Source: Bacillota bacterium (GTDB lineage: Bacteria; Bacillota; Clostridia; Lachnospirales; Lachnospiraceae). From it: a stretch of 64,000 nucleotides of DNA. Every line of letters starts with the position of its first letter. The stretch's first letter is position 1. Positions 16,840 to 23,953 of this stretch are shown in pieces. The position numbers and the translations under genes are program-made. The stretch is taken from NCBI GenBank assembly GCA_023414355.1, contig JAEZOB010000017.1, positions 1-64,000 on the forward strand, in the 5' to 3' direction. Under the pieces are notes generated by a model. The model searched no databases. It was not told the DNA's origin and saw only the letters and a list, made by a program, of their open reading frames with translations.

Positions 16840-18393
16840 ATGAAAAAACTATTTATTACTTTAATCACTGCTGTTTTCATGCTGTTCGCATTATCATCAA
16901 CGGCTTATGCTGCGATACAGTCGGTAATTCACGTTGCTCTTGATAATGAGATTATACTTTATTCTCAGGATGCACAGCCTTATACCGATGCAAAAGGAAA
17001 TGTATTGATCCCTCTTTTTGTGACAGGGGAAAAGCTTGGGGCATCAGTAGAATGGGAGAATAACAACGCTTCAATCAGCATGAAATATGGTTCTGATATC
17101 ATCAAGATCACTTGGTCAAAATCCGGCAAGAACGCTATCGTAAAGCTGAATAATAAGACGGTGAAAACAACGATAGCACCTGTCAAGAAAAATAAGATTG
17201 TTTATGTGCCCTTGGAGTTTTTCTCTTCTCTCTTGCATTGTCAGACCTCCTGGGATAACAGGGTCGATACAGCCTTCGTGACCTCACCGAAGGATCAAAA
17301 GGTTAGTGAGACTCCAGTTGAAGCTGCTATAACGACTTCAGAAATCTTAAAAATAAAGTCCTTTGATGACTATACACTTACCGGTAAACTGGATTTACCG
17401 GTGAATGCTGCTGAGGTATCAACGCTCGTTATATTTGTACCCGGTACGGGACCCAATACCTATGATAACCACAGACTGATCGGTGATAAGGAATTTAATT
17501 ATTATGATTTGTTCGCGAGAGAGCTCGGAAAGAAGCAGGTAGGTTTCTTCCGGTATAATACCCGTGGTGTTGAAATGGGAACGCAGCCCCCTATGTATGA
17601 TACCATTAACAAGGAAGCATACCGAAAATATACACCTGAAAATCAGGTGAAAGATATCGAAGTTATGATTACGGAGCTGAAAAAGAAGGATGCACTCAAA
17701 AAAGCGAAGGTAGTTCTGCTTGGTTGGAGTGAGGGCACAATCATTGCGCCTTTGGTTGCGGAACGAAAGAATGTTGAAATAGACTCTTTAATGCTGGCAG
17801 GATACAGCAATGAAAAAATGCAGGATACGATCGAATGGCAGTTATCCGGTGACTCCTCCATGATTTTCTACTGCCGGTACTTTGATACTAATTTTGATGG
17901 GGCAATATCAAAAAAAGAATATCTCAAGGATCCCGCTGGAATAGTGGATTCACTTGGTGGTTCGGAATTTGAGGAGCTGGATGGTAACAAAGATAAAAAG
18001 CTTACAAGCGCGGATTTTGCCATTCTGTTGGCTAACCATAAAAATAAAGTACTGGATTCGATCGCAAAGGGTGATGATGAATGGCTCTGGAATAACTATT
18101 TTCAGATAACTTCAGAATGGCTTGCCGGACATGCAAAGCTTGAAGCAAACAAAGACAGGCTGTTGAAATTAACAGTGCCTGTTAATATCTTTCATGGAGT
18201 TTATGACCAGAATGTACCGCTTCAAGGGGTCTATGACATCTATGAAGCCTATAGGGGAAAGAATAAGACAAATTTAAAGGCTTTTGTATTCGATCAGCAC
18301 GATCATGATCTGAATTATATTCAATATCCTTACTATAATATAATCCCGGATGGTTTGGTTAGGATATTTGATGAATGTGCCAAAGTAAAGTAA
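16840..18393 (+). CDS. Secreted alpha/beta hydrolase with CuAO-N and EF-hand parts
   Basis: A 517-residue secreted protein. A signal peptide (MKKLFITLITAVFMLFALSS) is followed by a copper amine oxidase N-like domain (about 25-155). Next comes an alpha/beta hydrolase fold with FVPGTGPNTY as oxyanion region, nucleophile elbow GWSEGT near residue 300 and a late DQHDH. Two EF-hand-like loops (DTNFDGAISKKE and DGNKDKKLTSAD) are inserted near 350-395, suggesting calcium binding. It is probably an extracellular esterase or peptidase. The ATG at 16840 with GGGAGAAACA upstream is preferred over a TTG at 16807. Confidence 0.85.
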   Translation: MKKLFITLITAVFMLFALSSTAYAAIQSVIHVALDNEIILYSQDAQPYTDAKGNVLIPLFVTGEKLGASVEWENNNASISMKYGSDIIKITWSKSGKNAIVKLNNKTVKTTIAPVKKNKIVYVPLEFFSSLLHCQTSWDNRVDTAFVTSPKDQKVSETPVEAAITTSEILKIKSFDDYTLTGKLDLPVNAAEVSTLVIFVPGTGPNTYDNHRLIGDKEFNYYDLFARELGKKQVGFFRYNTRGVEMGTQPPMYDTINKEAYRKYTPENQVKDIEVMITELKKKDALKKAKVVLLGWSEGTIIAPLVAERKNVEIDSLMLAGYSNEKMQDTIEWQLSGDSSMIFYCRYFDTNFDGAISKKEYLKDPAGIVDSLGGSEFEELDGNKDKKLTSADFAILLANHKNKVLDSIAKGDDEWLWNNYFQITSEWLAGHAKLEANKDRLLKLTVPVNIFHGVYDQNVPLQGVYDIYEAYRGKNKTNLKAFVFDQHDHDLNYIQYPYYNIIPDGLVRIFDECAKVK

Positions 18394-18500
18394 ATGGTGA
18401 GTAAAGCATATCATTTGAAAATACTGATCGAAGACAGATATACCGAGAAGACGGGTAAAATAATACATGGACAATGAATTAGAAGTACGAGGGCAGAGAA

Positions 18501-18818
18501 ATGGAAAAATCAACGTTTGATAAGATCTATGATGTCGTAAAACAGATACCCTCTGGGCAGGTTGCCACGTATGGTCAGATCGCTGAGCTTGCGGGCAATA
18601 AGCGCTGGGCCAGAGTGGTTGGTTACGCACTGCATGCCAATCCGGAGCCGGATACGATCCCCTGCTATCGCGTGGTGAATCAACACGGAGAAGTTTCAAG
18701 AGCTTTTGCATTTGGTGGCGAGAATCGTCAGATCGAGCTGCTGGAAGCGGAGGGTGTCGAGTTTATCGATGGTAAGGTGGACATGCAGCACTTTGCATGG
18801 AAGAAGAGAAGCTTCTGA
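18501..18818 (+). CDS. MGMT-family DNA alkyltransferase-like protein
   Basis: A 105-residue single-domain protein of the Ogt/Ada C-terminal family. It has a helix-turn-helix (VATYGQIAELAG) and the active-site region IPCYRVVN, where the classical sequence is PCHRV. The cysteine acceptor is present, unlike in ATL proteins with Trp, but His is replaced by Tyr. The N-terminal domain of full O6-methylguanine transferases is absent. It may repair or flag alkylated DNA. It has a GAGGG binding site and is followed by a long hairpin. Confidence 0.85.
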   Translation: MEKSTFDKIYDVVKQIPSGQVATYGQIAELAGNKRWARVVGYALHANPEPDTIPCYRVVNQHGEVSRAFAFGGENRQIELLEAEGVEFIDGKVDMQHFAWKKRSF

Positions 18819-18846
18819 GTTGTGATTTGACGGACTGAATTACAAG

Positions 18847-18947
18847 AGTAGCGAATGATTGGCTGATTATACCTCCTTGTGACAAATAGTTTTAACGATT
18901 AAAGCTGTTTGCCTTAGGGAGAGTATATCAGACAATCATTCGCTACT
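18847..18947 (+). terminator. Long stem-loop, terminator of the MGMT gene
   Basis: A perfect 15-bp stem (18847-18861 with 18933-18947) encloses about 70 bases. Inside it CTGAT-TATA and TATA-TCAG segments extend the pairing. The 3' arm runs into TTTTCTTTTT, so it can terminate. At about 100 bases it is long for a terminator and could be a small palindromic insertion or a structured RNA. Confidence 0.65.
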
Positions 18948-18965
18948 TTTCTTTTTGCATGTTGC

Positions 18966-18982
18966 GTCCGGCGAAGCCGGAC
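18966..18982. repeat. Compact GC-rich hairpin
   Basis: GTCCGGC (18966-18972) and GCCGGAC (18976-18982) form a 7-bp stem with a GAA loop. It lies about 50 bases past the stop of the leftward TetR gene and may help end its transcript, although no T run follows. Confidence 0.5.
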
Positions 18983-19031
18983 TACACTTACTTCTTTGGC
19001 GCTATGCATTTGATTGGGACAACCTTGCTTA

Positions 19032-19667
19032 CTATGCTTTAATTTGATCAAGCATATGTTCGATTGTAAAAGAGACGAATTTATCACTATCAAGCTTTAA
19101 ATGCTTCGTAAAGGATGTACCTGTAAATGTATACAGATGAAAAAAGCTAACAGTAGAATAGATCGTAGAATAGGTAAGGTATTCTATGTCATCGTCTGAG
19201 CGAATGCTCTTATCTGCTACTCCCAGCTCATACAATTGTCGCATTTCCAGAAAAATCATCTGGTCAACTTCAAAAAATTTCTTGTAATAAGGTAATGCCT
19301 CATCGGCCTTTTGAAGCATGCTATACTGCCGTTTATTCACCAGTTGGGCCAGTGACGGATAATCTTTGCAAAAATCATAGTAGGCATAGGATACAGAGCG
19401 AAGTTTCTCAAAGCCTGTATCACCTTTGGCCATTGCCTTTTTTAGAGAATCGTATAAATGCTGATGTCCCCGAAGCGCAGCAGCAAAATAGAGGTCTTCT
19501 TTAGATTGAAAATAACGGTATAGAGTTCGTTTCGTAAACTCAGATTCTTTTGCTATCTGATCCATAGAAACATTTTCATATCCGTTTTCGCAAAACAATT
19601 CAATGGACTTTGTAATAATATAGTTCTCTCGTTCCAGTTGTTCTCGTTCATGACGTGATAATTCCAT
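19032..19667 (-). CDS. TetR family transcription regulator
   Basis: A 211-residue regulator with the TetR helix-turn-helix near residues 20-60 (IAKESEFTKRTLYRYFQSKE). The C-terminal ligand domain is poorly conserved, as usual. I use the ATG at 19667, with GGGAGGA ten bases upstream; the frame stays open further upstream but lacks support. It is divergent from the EFR1 and SMR-pair genes, separated by a region with three GTATAC half-sites, so it probably represses itself and that group. Confidence 0.88.
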   Translation of the reverse strand: MELSRHEREQLERENYIITKSIELFCENGYENVSMDQIAKESEFTKRTLYRYFQSKEDLYFAAALRGHQHLYDSLKKAMAKGDTGFEKLRSVSYAYYDFCKDYPSLAQLVNKRQYSMLQKADEALPYYKKFFEVDQMIFLEMRQLYELGVADKSIRSDDDIEYLTYSTIYSTVSFFHLYTFTGTSFTKHLKLDSDKFVSFTIEHMLDQIKA

Positions 19668-19689
19668 AAAAATAAATCCTCCCAGGGTG

Positions 19690-19746
19690 TTGACAATTAA
19701 AAATATTGTGGTATACTGACGGTATACAGGTAAACCGACGGTATAC
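19690..19746 (+). promoter_or_regulatory. Promoter overlapped by repeated GTATAC half-sites
   Basis: TTGACA (19690-19695), a 16-base spacer and TATACT (19712-19717) point rightward to the EFR1 gene. GTATAC occurs at 19711, 19722 and 19741; the last two are part of a direct repeat GACGGTATAC. GTATAC-N5-GTATAC (19711-19727) overlaps the -10, which fits a repressor site for the adjacent TetR protein. Confidence 0.6.
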
Positions 19747-19817
19747 ATAGGGTTGGTTGAGTATATTATATATACTAGCGGTAATGCTTGGATATGTCAA
19801 GAGGAGAGATGAGAAGA

Positions 19818-19894
19818 GTGAAAATAATTCCGAGGACACCGGAATTATCCAGAAATTCGAGAATACCAAATTTCTCTTGAAAAATTACTTTCAC
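19818..19894. other. Structured non-coding segment before the EFR1 gene
   Basis: An outer stem GTGAAA/TTTCAC (19818-19823/19889-19894) encloses a perfect 9-bp hairpin ATAATTCCG/CGGAATTAT (19824-19832/19840-19848) and a 7-bp hairpin (19851-19857/19869-19875). It lies in the long 5' leader between the promoter at 19690 and the ATG at 20108. I see no gene in 19747-20107. A leader RNA is possible, or the remains of a deleted gene. Confidence 0.35.
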
Positions 19895-20107
19895 GCAGGA
19901 AAACAATAAAATGAAATCCATTGAGATATCATTTTGAACTTCTTTCAGGAATTGTTTATGCCGCTGTATGGCAGCGGAATGGAGATAATCATGAAAGAAA
20001 TGATTGGTTTTCACATTCTTAGGTGGAAGCAGTAGGTAGGATGCTGTTAATATGCAGTATTGTTCATGTTGTTGGAAATTGCGACGACGAAAGGAGAGAA
20101 TAGTTAG

Positions 20108-20977
20108 ATGAAGAAGCTGGGATTATTTTATTTTTCAGGAACGGGGAACACAAAGCTGGTAGCCGGTCATATAGGCGAGGAATTTACTGAAATGGGCTGG
20201 GAAGTTGAAGTACATAATATTGAAAGCATTACCACAAAGGAAGAACTGCCGGATATGGAAGGATTTGATCTGATTGGGATCGGAGCTCAGGTAATTGGCT
20301 ACACCACGCCACGCCGTATGAATCAGTTTCTTCAGCTCCTTCCGATATTGCAAAAAGGAAGACCGGTCTTTGTATTTCGAACCTGCGGAGGTGTTGCAGA
20401 AACCAATTATACAGCCTCCCATAGTATGATAAAACTACTGCAGAAAAAGAATTACGATGTATTCTATGAGAGACTTTTCTCGATAGGAAGTAACTGGATG
20501 TTTAAGTTTGATGATGCGATTATGCAGCAATTATATGAAGCAACCAAACGCAAAATTAAAATAATGTGCCATGAAGTAACTGAGGGGAAAAGAAGATTCT
20601 ATGAGACATCGATCAACCTCCGGTTAAAAAAGAAGCTGATATCCGGTGTGGCAGAGAGGATATTCTCGCTATTTGGTAAAAACATGAAGGTATCGAAAAC
20701 CTGTACAAAATGCGGGAAGTGCGTCAGGAACTGCCCCTGTAACAATATAAGCATCGTAGGGGATAAGCTAAAATTTAAAACAAATTGCTCTGCTTGCCTT
20801 CGATGTGTCTATGAATGTCCGAACAAAGCGATTGGTTTTCGTATGTTGAAATTCATACCTTTAAAGAACGGGTATAACGTCATCAATAGTCTGTCACAGA
20901 ATAAAAGTTACGAGGAAGAGACCAGCGGCAAGGTTCCGCCATTTTTTAAACGTTATATTGCTGATGATACAATATAA
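20108..20977 (+). CDS. EFR1-type flavodoxin-ferredoxin fusion
   Basis: A 289-residue protein. Residues 1-150 form a flavodoxin-like domain with the FMN phosphate loop FSGTGNTK near the start. The C-terminal part carries two [4Fe-4S] motifs, CTKCGKCVRNCPC and CSACLRCVYECPNKA. This arrangement is the EFR1 ferredoxin family of clostridia. It likely shuttles low-potential electrons; the partner is not known. It has AAAGGAGAG before the ATG and belongs with the TetR gene and the SMR pair. Confidence 0.9.
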   Translation: MKKLGLFYFSGTGNTKLVAGHIGEEFTEMGWEVEVHNIESITTKEELPDMEGFDLIGIGAQVIGYTTPRRMNQFLQLLPILQKGRPVFVFRTCGGVAETNYTASHSMIKLLQKKNYDVFYERLFSIGSNWMFKFDDAIMQQLYEATKRKIKIMCHEVTEGKRRFYETSINLRLKKKLISGVAERIFSLFGKNMKVSKTCTKCGKCVRNCPCNNISIVGDKLKFKTNCSACLRCVYECPNKAIGFRMLKFIPLKNGYNVINSLSQNKSYEEETSGKVPPFFKRYIADDTI

Positions 20978-20999
20978 ATGTGGATAGGTGGGTGATGAA

Positions 21000-21338
21000 A
21001 TGAACGATCTGTGGAATTTTGTGTATTTGGTTATTGCCGCTATTATGCAGGCTGTCGCAATGGCATTGTTTAAGACTGCTGCAGGTGGCAGCAGGGATAA
21101 AGCCAGAAGGAGCATGCTGCTCAGAGGTTGCGCAGCTGTATTATTTGGTGTCAGCTTTCCTATCTATATGAAGGGGCTGTCTGCATTAAGTCTTGGAGTG
21201 GTACAGCCGGTTTATTCGTCAACAATGTTCCTTGCGACAATTATCATATCAGCATTACTGCTAAAGGAGCGAATAGCGCTTCGTCAGGTGGCGGGTGGTA
21301 TCGTAATTATTTTGGGAATTGTTATAGTTCTGCTATAG
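21000..21338 (+). CDS. SMR-type small membrane transporter subunit A
   Basis: A 112-residue protein with four predicted transmembrane helices and the small multidrug resistance/DMT pattern (LSLGVVQPVYSSTMFLATI, then a final helix GIVIILGIVIVLL). I use the ATG at 21000, after AGGTGG, rather than the GTG at 20988. The next gene encodes a related subunit 14 bases downstream, so the two probably form a heteromeric exporter like EbrAB or ArnEF. The substrate is unknown; the TetR regulator suggests a toxic or lipid-like compound. Confidence 0.82.
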   Translation: MNDLWNFVYLVIAAIMQAVAMALFKTAAGGSRDKARRSMLLRGCAAVLFGVSFPIYMKGLSALSLGVVQPVYSSTMFLATIIISALLLKERIALRQVAGGIVIILGIVIVLL

Positions 21339-21352
21339 AATGGAGAATGAAA

Positions 21353-21715
21353 ATGAATTGGAAATCGTTTGGATTAATTATAGCCGGAGCGATCGTTCAG
21401 GCTATTGGTGTTGCAATGCTAAAAAGTACAATGAACTCGCCTGACAAAAATATAATATCTATGGGCCTGGCATTTGTTTTTATGATCGTTGGTTTTCCGA
21501 TCTACAATATCGGACTGAAAAAAATTAAGCTTAGTGTAGCACAACCATTATTCTCAGCGACACTGTTTCTTACCTGCACATTGCTATCCTTGGTTGTGTT
21601 GCATGAAGCAATTTATGTGAATCAGATCATCGGAATCATTATTATACTGGCAGGAGTTGCTATAGTTATTTCGGCAGATAGTAAAAATACGGGTAAAAAG
21701 GAAGTATCTATTTAA
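21353..21715 (+). CDS. SMR-type small membrane transporter subunit B
   Basis: A 120-residue four-helix membrane protein homologous to the preceding gene (KLSVAQPLFSATLFLTC aligns with the partner's SLGVVQPVYSSTMFLAT). The ATG at 21353 has GGAG seven bases upstream; an ATG six bases earlier is too close to that site. A basic tail (SKNTGKKEVSI) follows the last helix. Paired SMR genes usually encode the two halves of an antiparallel dimer. Confidence 0.82.
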   Translation: MNWKSFGLIIAGAIVQAIGVAMLKSTMNSPDKNIISMGLAFVFMIVGFPIYNIGLKKIKLSVAQPLFSATLFLTCTLLSLVVLHEAIYVNQIIGIIIILAGVAIVISADSKNTGKKEVSI

Positions 21716-21719
21716 TCTT

Positions 21720-21779
21720 GGGATGATAATTGCAAACTAATCAAATGTAGGGATGATAATTACACTATAATCAAAATGA
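21720..21779. repeat. Two tandem 30-bp repeats
   Basis: GGGATGATAATTGCAAACTA at 21720 is repeated as GGGATGATAATTACACTATA at 21750, and both continue ATCAAA. The repeat sits between the SMR pair and the HD-GYP gene and may be a regulator site or a simple duplication. Confidence 0.55.
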
Positions 21780-21859
21780 TTGACATAAAGAGGGGAAATG
21801 GATAGAATACAAGGTGTAACGGATGTCATTATATGTAAGATATCTATGAGGAAATGCTT

Positions 21860-23125
21860 ATGAAGACTACGTTGAAGGAATTAATCACCTCTTTTTCCGC
21901 ATCGATTGATTTGTACAATTACCTATTAAAAAATCATCATCGTCGGACTGCAATCGCGGCTTATCACATCGGAAATGCTTATGGACTTTCCAAACAGGAA
22001 TTAAGTGATTTGGTACTTGCCGCAGCACTTCATGACATCGGGGCATTAACCGTTATAGAACGTAACCAATTGATTAAAATGGATACCGAAAATCCTTATC
22101 CCCACTCACGCTTGGGATATTATATGTTGGAATCCTTCCAGCCATTTCATGAAATCGCGCGTATTATCTATTATCACCACTGGCCATATGAAAAGGACGG
22201 TGAAGCACCTAGGCAGATTGGTACTGTGCCGATATAGTCCTATATACTTCATGTTGCAGACAGGGTAGATATTCTAAATGATGTGAATGCAATCACTTTA
22301 TCAAATAAGGAAATAATACCGGCTACAATCCGTTCCTATTCGGGAAAGCTATTTCATCCAGGGGCTGTCGAGGCATTTGAAAAGGTAGCAGTGCATGATT
22401 CCTTCTGGCTTGATATCAGCAACCTCGATATGAATTCCGTACTAAATGCTGCAATCAGTGATACGTATGAAATTGAACTAACAATTGATTTGTTGGAACA
22501 ATTTGCTTTTACGATTTCAAAAATCATTGATGCAAGAAGTAGGTTCACGATCTCACACTCCTTTGGTGTCAGCGCGGTAGCTTATTACATAGCGGGATTA
22601 TTGGGTTATCCCGAGGAAAAAAGTCGGCGTATACGAATTGCCGGACTACTTCATGATATGGGGAAGATAGCTGTTCCAACTGAGATTATAGATAAAAATG
22701 GCCCGTTGACACGGGAAGAGCGAACAAATATTCAGACTCATGCATATTTTACATGGCTTATTCTTAAGGACGTTGATGTGTTAGGCGAAATTAGGGATTG
22801 GGCTTCTAATCACCATGAGAATCACGATGGAAGCGGATATCCGAAAAACTTGGGTGAAGCACGTATCAGTGAAGAGATGGATATTATATCATATGCTGAC
22901 ATCTATACTGCGCTATCGGAAAACCGTCCGTACCGCGAGGGACTGGCGACCGAAGAAATATTATCGATCATGCAGTCGCAATTTGTCATTAAGCATGGTA
23001 ATGCGGTATATGACATCATAACCCGAAATGTTGATGCAATTGACCGGATATGCAAGGAAGCAATCCGGGAAGGGGCCGACAGATATGATAAATTCGAAGA
23101 GACTATGAGCCTGCAACAGGCATAG
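21860..23125 (+). pseudogene. Dual HD / HD-GYP phosphodiesterase interrupted by an in-frame TAG
   Basis: A single reading frame of about 420 codons is split by TAG at 22235-22237. The N-terminal part has an HD-like domain (AAALHDIGALTV, YYHHWPY). After the TAG the frame continues without a shift as SYILHVADRVDILND and into a full HD-GYP domain (AGLLHDMGKIAV, HHENHDGSGYP), which hydrolyses cyclic di-GMP. The coding sense on both sides of the stop shows one ancestral gene. It could be a nonsense mutation, a sequencing error, translational readthrough, or two proteins with restart at the GTG at 22283. GAGGA precedes the ATG at 21860. Confidence 0.8.
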
Positions 23126-23151
23126 CTCTTATCACGAATAATGGATACAAA

Positions 23152-23198
23152 AAATCAAGGGTTTCGGAGTTTGTTTGAATTTTCGAAACCCTTGATTT
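23152..23198 (+). terminator. Intrinsic terminator (repeated type)
   Basis: A perfect 15-bp stem AAATCAAGGGTTTCG/CGAAACCCTTGATTT. Closely similar terminators occur at 31226 and 34949 (both AATCAA-GGTTTC-GAGTT), so this is a repeated terminator sequence and not a chance hairpin. Confidence 0.85.
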
Positions 23199-23247
23199 AT
23201 AATTGCGAGAGTGCACTTTCGCATATTTATAAAAGGGGGATCATGAA

Positions 23248-23856
23248 TTGATTCTATGTTCGATTCAAAGCGAAGCAGCATATCAAGCGGCACTGAATAA
23301 GGGAGTACTACGTGCAGACTGGGATTATATATTTTTGCGTGAGGAACCTGCTCCATATTTATGGATGGCAGAGAAGCTGTCAGAAAAATCACCGAAACCA
23401 GATGAAAGGATTGTTACTCCGATTTGGGCATGGTTTCAATGGAGAGGCAAAAGAAAGAGAAGGGATCTGAGATACTCAGGTTGCGGAAAGCGTGGTGAAG
23501 CTATGGTGCGACTAACCATAGAAATGCCAGATGAAAGAGTACTTCTTTCTGATTTTATGAATTATAATAGCGTGTTGATGAATGACTATATACCAGACTC
23601 AGAGGAAGATAGTGAACGATTTGATCAGGAGATGGAACGGGCGGGGATTACCTATGCTGACCTTAGAGACGGAACAGGAGATGATGAAATAAGACAATCA
23701 TTCCAGGCTAAGATAATTCAGTCATGGGATAAAATATTTGATATCGAGAGCATAAAGACTGATTACTCTGACTCTGAAGATCAATCGATACAGGCGGTTA
23801 TGTGGGAAGTTAAAATAAGTGAGATTATAAAGGTCGAACGATTTATTGCCCGATAA
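23248..23856 (+). CDS. DUF3841 protein
   Basis: A 202-residue protein of the DUF3841 family: the opening MILCSIQSEAAYQAALNKGV, the WAWFQWRGKRKRRDLR motif near residue 60 and VLLSDFMNYN near 100 are characteristic. No enzymatic function is known. It starts at a TTG with GGGGG eight bases upstream. It stands alone between a terminator and the recQ gene. No signal peptide or membrane segment. Confidence 0.82.
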   Translation: MILCSIQSEAAYQAALNKGVLRADWDYIFLREEPAPYLWMAEKLSEKSPKPDERIVTPIWAWFQWRGKRKRRDLRYSGCGKRGEAMVRLTIEMPDERVLLSDFMNYNSVLMNDYIPDSEEDSERFDQEMERAGITYADLRDGTGDDEIRQSFQAKIIQSWDKIFDIESIKTDYSDSEDQSIQAVMWEVKISEIIKVERFIAR

Positions 23857-23953
23857 ATTTAAATATAGCAAATATCAATAATTACAGATAAACCTTCGGA
23901 TAGTTATGACTATAAGGATACATAGTTTGGGATATAGAGGAAACGGAGAAAAG

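Noticed and set aside
18501..18818. Full O6-methylguanine-DNA methyltransferase (Ogt/Ada)
   Set aside because: Only the C-terminal domain is present and the active-site His is Tyr (PCYRV), so it is called MGMT-like only.
19775..20014. 79-residue minus-strand frame upstream of the TetR gene
   Set aside because: It overlaps the hairpin-rich leader, lacks a good ribosome binding site and shows no family features.
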